Part shown: positions 14,361 to 22,068 of the stretch, in pieces
How positions within the stretch are numbered: the first letter of the stretch is position 1
Layout: every line of letters begins with the position of its first letter
Source of the DNA: Candidatus Hodarchaeota archaeon
Lineage (GTDB): Archaea > Asgardarchaeota > Heimdallarchaeia > Hodarchaeales > Hodarchaeaceae
Length of the DNA: 28,749 nucleotides
Reading direction: 5' to 3'
NCBI GenBank assembly: GCA_016839665.1
Contig: JAEOTU010000003.1
Span: forward strand, 1-28,749
Notes under the pieces: generated by a model
Databases searched by the model: none
The model's input: the letters and a program-made list of their open reading frames with translations, nothing else
Told to the model about the DNA's origin: nothing
Program-made: the position numbers and the translations under genes

Positions 14361-15488
14361 CTAAACTATTTTATCTAAAATTATTTGTGGTAATATTGCA
14401 GGCAAAATAAATTCATATAATAGGTAATCTGGGCCTGGTAAATTGTAATTTGTGACATGGCTTGTAAAAACCACAACCAAATCAGATTCTGGAAATACAT
14501 AAATCAATTGTTCATACAATCCACGAGCAGCAAAGAAATTGTTAAAAGATTGACCATTTAGTTTTATGGAAGGATATGTCCAAAACTGATAACCATAGTT
14601 AAAATGAGGCCAAGGCCTGTCCGTCAATACGCAACTTTTAGTTGAAGCTTCGATCCATTCTTTTGGAATGACTTGTTTTCCATTCCAAGAGCCGTCATGT
14701 AGATACAAAAGGCCAAACCTAGCCATATCACGAGGAGTCATGTAAAGTCCTTCTCCTCCACGAGTAATTCTAAAATCTTGATTATCAACGATCCAAGACG
14801 CAGATTCTATACCAACAGGTTCAAACAAATATTTTTGAGCAAATTCAAGGGTTGTGTTGCCTGTTGTCGTTTGAATGAGTGCTGACAAAACATGGGATCC
14901 GCCTGTGTGGTAATTAAAGACATCCCCAGGTTCAGCAACCATCGGTTTATCTAGAATATATTGAACCCAATCAGTTTCAGAACTTCCCATCGCAACATAT
15001 TCAGTATCCCCCGCCCATTCCAACCCAGTGGACATAGTTAACAGATGCTTAACACTCAATCTTTGTTTTCTTTCATCAACATTCTGAAATGTTTTATTTG
15101 GAAACAGATCTAAAACAAGATCATCAAGAGCGAAATACCCTTTATCAATAGCTATCCCAATTAATGCTGATGTAACCGATTTAGTACATGACCAAAGCTC
15201 ATGTCTCCTTTCCTCAGAAAAACCAGAGAAGTACTCTTCGTAAACAAGAAAATCATTACGAATCACTAAAACACTATGAACAGGAATTCCTTCATCTTGA
15301 ATGAATTCAGTCATATTGTTCAATAATCCAGCATTCATCTTCTGTTGTTCAGGGGTTGAAGTTTCCCATTCAAAGGAGGATTGGGTATTAAGAATTGAGA
15401 TTTCTAACGTAACCACAAACGCAGTTACTATTATTAGCGGTAAAAGAATAATCCATACATTTCTATTCCTCGGATCCAACTTTACCAC
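14361..15488 (-). CDS. Membrane-anchored serine hydrolase, beta-lactamase (class C) fold
   Basis: The 375-residue protein has one N-terminal TM helix (VWIILLPLIIVTAFVVTLEI) and an external catalytic domain of the PF00144 type. The SxxK nucleophile motif is SCTK at residues 100-103 in ELWSCTKSVTSALIGIAIDK. The second motif position is YHT (residues 193-195) in FNYHTGGSHVLSALIQ. TPRDMARFGLLYLHDGSWNG is a strongly conserved family segment. Members hydrolyse esters, amides or D-amino-acid peptides; the substrate cannot be read from sequence, and beta-lactam resistance should not be assumed. The start is GTG 15488, supported by AAAGGAGATAA at normal spacing; two overlapping ATGs just upstream open only a three-codon frame (ATG ATG TGG TAA). 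Confidence 0.9.
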   Translation of the reverse strand: MVKLDPRNRNVWIILLPLIIVTAFVVTLEISILNTQSSFEWETSTPEQQKMNAGLLNNMTEFIQDEGIPVHSVLVIRNDFLVYEEYFSGFSEERRHELWSCTKSVTSALIGIAIDKGYFALDDLVLDLFPNKTFQNVDERKQRLSVKHLLTMSTGLEWAGDTEYVAMGSSETDWVQYILDKPMVAEPGDVFNYHTGGSHVLSALIQTTTGNTTLEFAQKYLFEPVGIESASWIVDNQDFRITRGGEGLYMTPRDMARFGLLYLHDGSWNGKQVIPKEWIEASTKSCVLTDRPWPHFNYGYQFWTYPSIKLNGQSFNNFFAARGLYEQLIYVFPESDLVVVFTSHVTNYNLPGPDYLLYEFILPAILPQIILDKIV

Positions 15489-15630
15489 ATCATTTATCTC
15501 CTTTAGAGAATTTTTTTAACATTCTCACAAATTAGGCACTTTTCAGATTAATATCCTTGCTGAAATAACTTAAAAAAAGATTTTTTATTTGTGCAGTCGT
15601 TATGGATCTACATTTGTTTTTTTTTACAAA

Positions 15631-15638
15631 CTTAAATA
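15631..15638 (+). promoter_or_regulatory. TATA box for the 15673 gene
   Basis: CTTAAATA lies within AAACTTAAATAG, a 12-base string also found before the Lrp/AsnC gene (21343-21354). A start site near 15662 would give a leader of about 10 bases, fitting the lack of a clear ribosome binding site before ATG 15673. Confidence 0.55.
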
Positions 15639-15672
15639 GACGTGCATTGTATTCAATGATATGGGATAGATA

Positions 15673-16152
15673 ATGCCACAAATTGTAAAAGGTGGAAAGT
15701 ATGTCTTTGGATGGTCACTTGTTCATACATCAGGGAGAATAATAATACCACAAGAAGCATATAATGAATATAATTTTACTGGCGTTGCTAGATTAGTACT
15801 TATATCAGGTAGCTCCACATCAGGTGGTTTTGGGCTCATAACTGTGAAAGAACTCAAAAACACACCTTTTAAAGAGATATTAGAAACTTTAGGTTATTCA
15901 AAAAAAGACAATAATTTTAACACACCAGAATTGAAATTAGTAAAAATAAGGAAGAATAGATACTTTTGTTGGGTAAGATTGGACAAAAAAAACTATTTTA
16001 TCTTGTCTCCTGAAGTACTTGACGCGTATGGAGTAAGAGTAGGGGATAAATTACTGGTAGTCCGAGGGAGTGGTCATGCACTCAGTTTTATAGTAAAAGG
16101 CAAAATTGTAGAAGCTGCAAGAAATCATCCAGAATTGGTAGTATTCAAATAA
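15673..16152 (+). CDS. Conserved hypothetical protein with two AbrB-like halves
   Basis: The 159-residue product has two segments that resemble swapped-hairpin AbrB/SpoVT motifs. One is GRIIIPQEAYNEYNF near residue 22; the other is FILSPEVLDAYGVRVGDKLL, followed by VVRGSGHALSFIVKG, at residues 112-147. Between them is a lysine-rich linker. AbrB-fold proteins usually bind DNA or form antitoxin and regulator dimers, but this one has no partner toxin next to it, and the match is from motif shape only. It may belong to a conserved family of unknown function. It follows its own TATA box and has a very short leader. A zinc-ribbon membrane protein follows 68 bases downstream. Confidence 0.6.
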   Translation: MPQIVKGGKYVFGWSLVHTSGRIIIPQEAYNEYNFTGVARLVLISGSSTSGGFGLITVKELKNTPFKEILETLGYSKKDNNFNTPELKLVKIRKNRYFCWVRLDKKNYFILSPEVLDAYGVRVGDKLLVVRGSGHALSFIVKGKIVEAARNHPELVVFK

Positions 16153-16220
16153 TCAGTCGAAGAAAAAAATATTAATTATTGATTTATACCAATATCAAAT
16201 GCTTAAGAGGGTTTATACAA

Positions 16221-16616
16221 ATGTCTAAACAACTAACTTATTGTCCTTCATGTGGAGCTGCTCTCGCAAGAGGAGCTCAATTTTGTGCAGAATGTGGTGC
16301 TCAAGTACCAAGAAGCCAAGTCCCAAGAAGCTATGAACCAACACCGGCTTCATGGCAACAACCTCCCCCTTCACCATATGCACAACAACCTAGAGGTTAT
16401 GGCGCTCGGCCTTATGGATATCAGATGGATAAAGGACTTCATCCTTTATTAGCCATAGCCATCGTTTTGCTACCCCTTATTGGATTAATTACTTTTTTTG
16501 TCTATCGAAGTAATCGGCCAAAAGCTTCCAATCAATCGTGTTACGCTGCTATCTTGGGAATGGTAATCAACTTTATTCTTAACTTGGTTCTTTTCGATGT
16601 TTTCTACTTTTTCTAG
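16221..16616 (+). CDS. Zinc-ribbon protein with C-terminal membrane hairpin
   Basis: ATG 16221 is chosen because the zinc ribbon follows it at once (MSKQLTYCPSCGAALARGAQ, then FCAECGAQ) and GAGGG precedes it; the upstream TTG in the same frame only adds leader sequence. The 131-residue protein has a four-cysteine ribbon (CPSC and CAEC), a proline-, glutamine- and tyrosine-rich linker (PTPASWQQPPPSPYAQQPRG), and two TM segments (LLAIAIVLLPLIGLITFFVY and AAILGMVINFILNLVLFDVF). This arrangement is common in archaea for tail-anchored proteins of unknown role. The next gene starts 13 bases after its stop, suggesting one transcript. Confidence 0.75.
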   Translation: MSKQLTYCPSCGAALARGAQFCAECGAQVPRSQVPRSYEPTPASWQQPPPSPYAQQPRGYGARPYGYQMDKGLHPLLAIAIVLLPLIGLITFFVYRSNRPKASNQSCYAAILGMVINFILNLVLFDVFYFF

Positions 16617-16629
16617 GACGACGAGTTTA

Positions 16630-16995
16630 ATGGATTTCACATTATGCCACTGCAAGCCAGAGAGGTCTATTATAATTGCAGGAAAACCATTCTTGTGTTA
16701 TCGGTGTTTCGGAATTTTAGCTTCATTACAGGTTTCGTTTTATTTTCTAGTCGTTTTAAAATTAGTATTTCAAATAGATCCCCTTGTTATTATTCCTTTT
16801 ACATTACCATGGGTCTTCATCCCCTTTCTGCTAGTTACTCCCTTATTTATTGATGGGTTTACGCAAAAATGGGAATGGCGATTATCTAATAATAAAATAC
16901 GCCTTCTAACCGGTGTCAGTTTTGGAATAGGTGCCCAAATCTGTACATTATGGTTAATATTACTAATTAAATCAGTTGGTAGTTCATTGAATTGA
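16630..16995 (+). CDS. DUF2085-like small membrane protein
   Basis: The start ATG 16630 gives MDFTLCHCKPERSIIIAGKP, then FLCYRCFGI. This CHxxPxRS...CxRCxGI signature is typical of DUF2085 membrane proteins. The cysteines and histidine may bind a metal at the membrane surface. Three hydrophobic segments follow in the 121 residues. An in-frame upstream ATG (16597) overlaps the preceding gene and adds residues unlike the family, so the later start is preferred, with AGGAC before it. The biochemical function of DUF2085 is unknown. It lies 13 bases after the zinc-ribbon gene and 35 bases before the Fe-S protein gene, so the set may be co-transcribed. Confidence 0.7.
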   Translation: MDFTLCHCKPERSIIIAGKPFLCYRCFGILASLQVSFYFLVVLKLVFQIDPLVIIPFTLPWVFIPFLLVTPLFIDGFTQKWEWRLSNNKIRLLTGVSFGIGAQICTLWLILLIKSVGSSLN

Positions 16996-17030
16996 TCTTG
17001 CCTTAAGAGTTACTTATATTAATTTCAACG

Positions 17031-17717
17031 ATGTTACCTATAATACAAACACGGGACTTGAAAAACATAACACAGAAAACATGGTCTGAAGAAGAACTAC
17101 TGGATTTTCGGGGTAGGTTACGAGCAGTAACTATTCCAATCAATAATAAAGTAGGCATTGAGCAGACTGCTTTACACTTGAATCGTATTTTTGATATTAT
17201 TCGATCAGCAGAAAAAATGGCAGTGGCAAATTGTGTATGCCGAGAAAAACTCCAAAATTGTGATTATCCTCTGAAGGTCTGCCTATCAATTGATAAACAC
17301 GCGAAAAGACTTGTTACAGAGGGAGAGGCTGAATTTATTTCTAAAGCTGAAGCAGAAAAAATAATGAAGGAAACTAATCAACAAGGACTTGTACATTTAA
17401 CTTTACATAAACCTGATGAAGATGATAGTCATATCCAAGAGATCTGTAGTTGCTGTTCATGTTGTTGTCATGCTCTAGCAAGCAAAAAAGGGCTTTCACT
17501 CGTGAATATGGAGAAATTAATCAAACCAAGTAAGTTTATATCAACCCACGATCCAGAAGAATGTATTAATTGTGGAGATTGTGTTCAACGGTGCCATTTT
17601 CAGGCTAGGATATTAAGTGAAGAAAATATTATGACCTTTAATCCAAATTATTGCTTCGGGTGTGGTCTTTGCGTAACTAGTTGTTCTCAGAACGCGATAG
17701 AGATGATTGAACGATAA
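17031..17717 (+). CDS. Fe-S protein with two [4Fe-4S] ferredoxin motifs and extra cysteine clusters
   Basis: The C-terminal 60 residues hold two classical motifs, CINCGDCVQRC and CFGCGLCVTSC, each for one [4Fe-4S] cluster. Upstream are two further cysteine groups: NCVCREKLQNCDYPLKVCL (around residues 66-84) and a dense EICSCCSCCCHAL (around 137-148). This layout matches archaeal and bacterial 4Fe-4S dicluster proteins whose N-terminal region is thought to bind another cofactor or cluster; their substrate is unknown. It should be a cytoplasmic electron carrier or a subunit of a redox enzyme. No obvious ribosome binding site precedes ATG 17031. The NIF3-like gene begins 43 bases after the stop. 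Confidence 0.85.
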   Translation: MLPIIQTRDLKNITQKTWSEEELLDFRGRLRAVTIPINNKVGIEQTALHLNRIFDIIRSAEKMAVANCVCREKLQNCDYPLKVCLSIDKHAKRLVTEGEAEFISKAEAEKIMKETNQQGLVHLTLHKPDEDDSHIQEICSCCSCCCHALASKKGLSLVNMEKLIKPSKFISTHDPEECINCGDCVQRCHFQARILSEENIMTFNPNYCFGCGLCVTSCSQNAIEMIER

Positions 17718-17760
17718 TCATACGAGGAAGATCCATCATCCGCTATTTCGAGGGTCAGTA

Positions 17761-18948
17761 ATGACAATTAATGAAAGAGAGAATTTAAAAAAGACACTAT
17801 TATCTTTGGATCCTAGAATCTCTTATAGAACAATAGCTGTTCCCTTATTATCTGAAGTAAAAGAACAGGTAAAACTTGAACATGGATTATCAATTTCCTC
17901 GGATAGTATAATTAAATTCCTTGAGAATCTCGCTCCACTCTTCGAATTTGATTACATTGGTTACGAGATTAAAACTGTGGAAGAGATCGAGGGGATTTAT
18001 TTAATGGTTAATCCTGATCCCCGTAATTTTTCACTTGTACCTCCGAAGAGTTTAGTCATTTGTCACCGTAAAATCTCTGTGCACAAAAATCGTGTTTATA
18101 GTAATATTCTAACAAGAGCTAAGGAAAAGAAATTCAATATTTACAATTTTAGTCTGGGATGGGACATTATGAATCATGGAATTGGTGATTCATTTCTGGA
18201 AAGCCTTGGGTTCTCGAGGAAGCACATAGAGAAGGTTGACCTAATATATAAGGGTCATAAAATCCCTAGGTTTGGATCCCTTGTCCGAGAGGTTATATCA
18301 ATGGAAGAACTGGGAACGAGGTTGATTAATTTGAATGTTCATCCGTCAATGATAATTAATCCTCAATGTGACAACTCGATAATTGGTTATATTCCTGGCA
18401 GGAGAATTAATGATGAAATGATCGTCGAGATGGCCGAGGCGGGTGTAGGAGTCCTTATTTGCTCGGACCCTCAGTGGCACGTCGAAATTGTGGCCAGAGA
18501 ACTTGGGATGACCCTGATCTCAATAGACCATTATGTTAGTGACCGATATGGTCTTCAACCGATGCAAAAAATACTCACGATGAAATTTCCCCAAATTCAT
18601 ACAAAAATCTGTGAGAACTTAGAAATGAGACAGCTAGATAGTTTATTTCAGGATTTAGTGAATATTACATTAAGAGATAAGAAAATATCTGAAGATGAAA
18701 AAGTGCTAGTTAAATCAATATACCAGAATATTAATACCTTTAAAGAAGCATATAAAGAAGCATGGGAGGATGATATTATCACAGAGAAAGAGAAGAGCTT
18801 ATTAACACATTTATGGAATAGAATTTTCGATAAATCAGTCGAAATCGCTCAGGAAGATAATATAATTTCGCTTGATGAATTGAAATTATTAATGAGTGTT
18901 TTCAGGACAATTCATCACTCTGATTGGAAAGAAAAAAATACTACATGA
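17761..18948 (+). CDS. NIF3-like (dinuclear metal centre) protein with EF-hand-like C-terminal repeats
   Basis: ATG 17761 is preferred over an in-frame TTG at 17707, which overlaps the previous gene; the product is 395 residues. Residues about 35-280 fit the NIF3/YbgI family: an N-terminal half ending with VICHRKISVHKN, and a C-terminal half with MVEMAEAG-type helix, ICSDPQWHVEIVARELGMTL and ISIDHYVSDRYGLQPM. The HVE and DHYVSD positions are expected metal ligands. NIF3 proteins have a two-metal site, but their true substrate is unsettled. After residue about 290 come three repeats of about 40 residues with the pattern (D/E)D.IIS.DE..LL (RDKKISEDEKVLVK, EDDIITEKEKSLLT, EDNIISLDELKLLM). They look like EF-hand-type helical units. 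The 3' end overlaps the convergent GTPase gene by eight bases. Confidence 0.8.
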   Translation: MTINERENLKKTLLSLDPRISYRTIAVPLLSEVKEQVKLEHGLSISSDSIIKFLENLAPLFEFDYIGYEIKTVEEIEGIYLMVNPDPRNFSLVPPKSLVICHRKISVHKNRVYSNILTRAKEKKFNIYNFSLGWDIMNHGIGDSFLESLGFSRKHIEKVDLIYKGHKIPRFGSLVREVISMEELGTRLINLNVHPSMIINPQCDNSIIGYIPGRRINDEMIVEMAEAGVGVLICSDPQWHVEIVARELGMTLISIDHYVSDRYGLQPMQKILTMKFPQIHTKICENLEMRQLDSLFQDLVNITLRDKKISEDEKVLVKSIYQNINTFKEAYKEAWEDDIITEKEKSLLTHLWNRIFDKSVEIAQEDNIISLDELKLLMSVFRTIHHSDWKEKNTT

Positions 18949-19615
18949 ATTTCCTAAGGAATTCTCGGTGGAATATAGCCTGAATTGCTAACTCTTTGAA
19001 CGCTTTTGCTATATTTAACCCAGTTTTCGCACTCGTTGGAAGATAAGTTATTCCAAAATTGAAATCTTTTTGAGTCAAGGAAGTAATTCCTGCCGCAATA
19101 TTTTGTAAGTCTTCATCAGACACACACTTTATTCCCAATTCCTTTAGATCACTTTTATTTCCTAAAATAACAAATGGTACGGGCCCATGACCACTATTTT
19201 TCCAGAGTTCATTGATCCAATTGCTTATATTCATAATAGAAGTTGGTTTGCTGACATCACATACAAAAAAAGCTGCTTTTGCTCCACCATAGTATAAGGT
19301 TCTTACAACTTCGAATCTAGGCTGACCCGCAAGATCCCAAATCTGAAATCTAATCTTTTTAGCACCAATTGTATCCCTCTTGGACGCAAAATCTGCACCT
19401 ATTGTTGTTAAATACTGAGTGGAGAAACCATGGCCTAGATATCGTTCTCGGATAGAAGTTTTTCCAACAGCTCCATCACCAATTAGTATGACTTTCATTA
19501 CAAACTCTTGAGGCTTATCATCAAGATTAACTTCTAAAGGTTGATATGCTTGCTTGTTAGGATTACTAATATAGTGATCTAACACTTCTATCCAATCATT
19601 CTTCCTTCTTTGCAT
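18941..19615 (-). CDS. Ras/Rab-like small GTPase
   Basis: The 224-residue protein has all five G motifs. They are the P-loop GDGAVGKT (residues 46-53), switch I threonine in YLTTIGADF (residues 69-76), G3 WDLAGQ (93-98, with the catalytic glutamine), G4 NKSD (153-156) and G5 TSAK (194-197). TIGADF and WDLAGQPRF resemble Rab/Ras rather than Arf. Such GTPases are expanded in Asgard archaea and are thought to act in membrane or cytoskeletal regulation. A 39-residue N-terminal extension precedes the fold, and the start at 19615 is well supported by AAAGGGAGAAC. The C-terminus (FHREFLRKFM) has no cysteine, so eukaryote-style prenylation is not expected. No GAP or exchange factor is adjacent. Confidence 0.95.
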   Translation of the reverse strand: MQRRKNDWIEVLDHYISNPNKQAYQPLEVNLDDKPQEFVMKVILIGDGAVGKTSIRERYLGHGFSTQYLTTIGADFASKRDTIGAKKIRFQIWDLAGQPRFEVVRTLYYGGAKAAFFVCDVSKPTSIMNISNWINELWKNSGHGPVPFVILGNKSDLKELGIKCVSDEDLQNIAAGITSLTQKDFNFGITYLPTSAKTGLNIAKAFKELAIQAIFHREFLRKFM

Positions 19616-19846
19616 GACGAAGTTCTCCCTTTAAGCGTGTCAAGTAAATATCATCGTACACATGAATTGTCGGGTCTTTCTGAAAATAGATGTATTGCTT
19701 ATTTCTGTGTTACAACAAGGTATTTATTTAATTTTGTTCGCGATTTTTGGTGGTTGTCCTTAATGTCTCTTACCGAATTCTGAAATCTTAAAACTGTAGA
19801 GATAAAGTGGAAAAATGTCTTTTAAACCTTTTTAACTGGTGAAATC

Positions 19847-20386
19847 ATGATATCTAAAGAAGAACTAGAAGCTACCTTTGTAAAACACGGATATGACGAC
19901 TTTAAATGGATCGACCCCAAGAACATCGTCGTCTCTTACTGGGTAAGGATGAAATGCTTGTATGGGTGCCCTAACTTTGGTAATAATGCATCTTGTCCAC
20001 CGAACACTCCTTCTGTCAAAGATTGTGAAAGATTCTTCCTTGAATACAAAAGAGTAGTGATTTTCCATTTCGAAAAGAAGTTTGACCATCCTGAAGATCG
20101 ACATGCTTGGACAAAGGATACCAATACGAAATTATTGAAGCTAGAAAGAGAAATCTTTCTGTCTGGTTGCGTAAAAGCATTCCTTCTTTTTATGGATAGC
20201 TGTGAATTGTGCCATGATTGCACGAAAGAGAGAAAAGATTGTAAACACCCTAAACTTGCACGTCCCACTCCTGAAGGCATGGCTATTGACGTTTATTCAA
20301 CAGTGGGGCAGCTAGGTTACCCTATTAATGTCTTGAAAGATTATTCCGACCAAATGAACCGTTATGCTTTTTTGATGATTGAATAG
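19847..20386 (+). CDS. DUF2284 cysteine-rich metal-binding protein
   Basis: The 179-residue product shows the DUF2284 layout. There is an N-terminal CLYGCPNFGNNASCPPNTPS, a middle hydrophobic strand-helix region, and a C-terminal CELCHDCTKERKDCKHP followed by ARPTPEGMAIDVYSTV. The nine or so cysteines in two groups are thought to bind a metal or Fe-S cluster; the function is unknown, though relatives are often found in anaerobes. ATG 19847 is preceded by GGTGAAATC. It is divergent from the GTPase gene across 231 bases, which show AT-rich promoter-like sequence but no gene. A symmetric hairpin terminator follows. Confidence 0.85.
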   Translation: MISKEELEATFVKHGYDDFKWIDPKNIVVSYWVRMKCLYGCPNFGNNASCPPNTPSVKDCERFFLEYKRVVIFHFEKKFDHPEDRHAWTKDTNTKLLKLEREIFLSGCVKAFLLFMDSCELCHDCTKERKDCKHPKLARPTPEGMAIDVYSTVGQLGYPINVLKDYSDQMNRYAFLMIE

Positions 20387-20412
20387 ACCAAATCTATAAG
20401 AAAAAGAGAGAA

Positions 20413-20434
20413 TTAGCAGAAAATATTCTGCTAA
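20413..20434. terminator. Hairpin between convergent genes
   Basis: TTAGCAGAA (20413-20421) pairs exactly with TTCTGCTAA (20426-20434) around a four-base loop. It sits between the stop codons of the DUF2284 gene and the minus-strand 7-TM gene and could serve both. The flanks are only moderately T-rich. Confidence 0.5.
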
Positions 20435-20457
20435 AAATGGATTATTGGAGAAACCGT

Positions 20458-21240
20458 TTAACATTTAATGAGATTTTCTTCAGAAAATTTCTGAAAACCT
20501 CGGAGAATCAAAACCAAAGATACATTGAATAATGTAAATAAGATATAATAGATAGGACTGAGGTTGTCAGGGTGCCAAGGGATCCATAGAGAATATACTA
20601 TTCCCATGAGAAGAAAACCAAGAGCTACAAGCCACGGAGAGGAGAAAATCGTATCTTTGTTAAATCGTGACCAAATATAGGCTAGAGAAAGTGTCATAGG
20701 AATGAATCCTACATATAAGAAACCATACATGGTTAGCTCGATGTCAGCTAATACTACTAATCCGAAGAAGAACCAACTTGCTCCAAGAACAAGTAAAAGG
20801 AGAGCAGGGAGGTAAATAGCTTTTTTATTTTCTTGGAAAAGTCTACTTGCACCAATCCACATACCAGACACAAAGATAATCATTGGTATTCGCCAGAATA
20901 GAAATACAACTGGATTACTCATGTCTACGAATCCCAATGCTTCCAATGAAAGGCCAAGGAAAGTGATTGCGTAAGAGAGGAATGATAATCCCCAAATGAA
21001 TTGATAATCATTGTAAAGTAAATAGACGCCAATTGTTAGCAATAGAAACAACGTAGTCAGAGAAAGACCAAATTGAATAAATCTATTGTCTAAAAGAGGA
21101 ACAGGAAATCCATTGGGGTTCGTCAGTACCAAAGATGCAAAAATTATATAGAAAACTCCTAGAAGGAGTACCCAAGGACGGTTACGTCCAACATCAACAA
21201 GTTGTTGATACCAATTTTCTTGATAAGTGCTAGTCTTCAT
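20458..21240 (-). CDS. Seven-TM integral membrane protein, unknown family
   Basis: The 260-residue product has a short soluble start (MKTSTYQENWYQQLVDVGRN) and about seven TM helices: 23-40, 57-76, 80-100, 112-130, 141-163, 169-190 and 200-220, with an eighth near 228-248. It ends in a charged tail, ENLIKC. Several tryptophans and prolines sit at helix ends. Seven- or eight-helix sensor-like modules (MASE or 7TMR types) have a similar profile but usually carry an output domain, which is missing here. AGGAGTTG, eight bases before ATG 21240, supports the start. Two adjacent TATA-like boxes lie upstream. It is divergent from the Lrp/AsnC regulator, which may control it; this is inference from position. 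Confidence 0.65.
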   Translation of the reverse strand: MKTSTYQENWYQQLVDVGRNRPWVLLLGVFYIIFASLVLTNPNGFPVPLLDNRFIQFGLSLTTLFLLLTIGVYLLYNDYQFIWGLSFLSYAITFLGLSLEALGFVDMSNPVVFLFWRIPMIIFVSGMWIGASRLFQENKKAIYLPALLLLVLGASWFFFGLVVLADIELTMYGFLYVGFIPMTLSLAYIWSRFNKDTIFSSPWLVALGFLLMGIVYSLWIPWHPDNLSPIYYILFTLFNVSLVLILRGFQKFSEENLIKC

Positions 21241-21277
21241 ATTTTCAACTCCTGTCCAATTAAGCTTACATAGTGCA

Positions 21278-21298
21278 ACTTATATATACTTTTATATA
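21278..21298 (-). promoter_or_regulatory. Two adjacent TATA-like boxes for the 7-TM gene
   Basis: On the minus strand the sequence reads CTATATAAAAG followed by TATATATAAG. Either could direct a start near 21255-21270, giving a short leader before ATG 21240. Confidence 0.4.
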
Positions 21299-21345
21299 GC
21301 ACCAATGTGAATTTACGAAACATTTTTTAACCCTGAACAATTAAA

Positions 21346-21353
21346 CTTAAATA
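21346..21353 (+). promoter_or_regulatory. TATA box of the Lrp/AsnC gene
   Basis: CTTAAATA lies in AAACTTAAATAG, the same 12 bases as before the 15673 gene. A start near 21378 and the GAGGTA ribosome binding site (about 21380-21385) before ATG 21391 fit a short leader. Confidence 0.55.
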
Positions 21354-21390
21354 GTTAAAGCGCACAAGTGTATAATATTGAGGTAAAAAT

Positions 21391-21924
21391 ATGAGTTTTG
21401 ATAATGAGATTACTCTTGATTCTAAAGACAGAGACATCATAAAAATACTACAAAATGAGCCCAAGATTACTCATAAAGCAATAGTAGACGAACTAGCTAA
21501 AAGAAAAGTAAAACTCTCGAGACAATCAATCCAGAAGCGAATTAAAAAGCTAGAGAATGATGGAGTCATCAAGTACGCTGTTTTAACAAATGACAAGAAA
21601 TTAGGGAAAGAAATCACAGCATTCATATTAATTGAACTTGCTAGCTCTCATGACAGACAACTAGACGTTCATACAAAACTTTTATCTAGAATGAAGGAAC
21701 TAGAACTTGTAGAAATTCACTATGTGGCAGGACAAGAAGATATACTTATAAAAATGCGCACTCGAACCATTGATACTCTCCGAGTTAATTTAGTAAAAAT
21801 TACACAAATGGGAGGAGTTGCGCGTACAAGAACTATGATTTCACTTACATTCCTTGAACAGAATTTTCCAGAAACGAGGGAAGAGTTTTTGGATGCTCTT
21901 AGGGTTGTTGTCTCAGAAAAATAA
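21391..21924 (+). CDS. Lrp/AsnC-family transcriptional regulator
   Basis: The 177-residue product begins with an AsnC-type winged helix: LDSKDRDIIKILQNEPKITH, then a recognition region KLSRQSIQKRIKKLENDGVI (about residues 10-60). The C-terminal half has the alternating strands and helices of the ligand-sensing RAM domain (AFILIELASS, ELVEIHYVAGQEDILIKMRT, VARTRTMISL). Such proteins form dimers to octamers and control amino-acid or energy metabolism genes in archaea. It has its own TATA box and GAGGTA ribosome binding site. It is divergent from the 7-TM membrane protein gene, so the shared 150 bases could hold its operator; no clear palindrome was seen there. Confidence 0.9.
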   Translation: MSFDNEITLDSKDRDIIKILQNEPKITHKAIVDELAKRKVKLSRQSIQKRIKKLENDGVIKYAVLTNDKKLGKEITAFILIELASSHDRQLDVHTKLLSRMKELELVEIHYVAGQEDILIKMRTRTIDTLRVNLVKITQMGGVARTRTMISLTFLEQNFPETREEFLDALRVVVSEK

Positions 21925-22042
21925 GAAGTTTGGAATGCTAGAGATTAATCAAAAAAGAATATTCTCAAACTAAGACAAAGAAGAGCAGCAAATATGTCTC
22001 ATAATGTAAAAGTAATGCTTTATTAATTAATTACTCCTGATC

Positions 22043-22060
22043 TTTTAGTTAAGACTAAAA
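22043..22060. promoter_or_regulatory. Palindrome just before the 22069/22078 start
   Basis: TTTTAGT (22043-22049) and ACTAAAA (22054-22060) form a perfect inverted repeat around TAAG. It ends eight bases before the first possible ATG. It could be an operator or a small leader hairpin; the T-rich arm also fits a terminator, but no transcript ends nearby except the Lrp/AsnC gene 120 bases upstream. Confidence 0.35.
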
Positions 22061-22068
22061 TATGGAGT

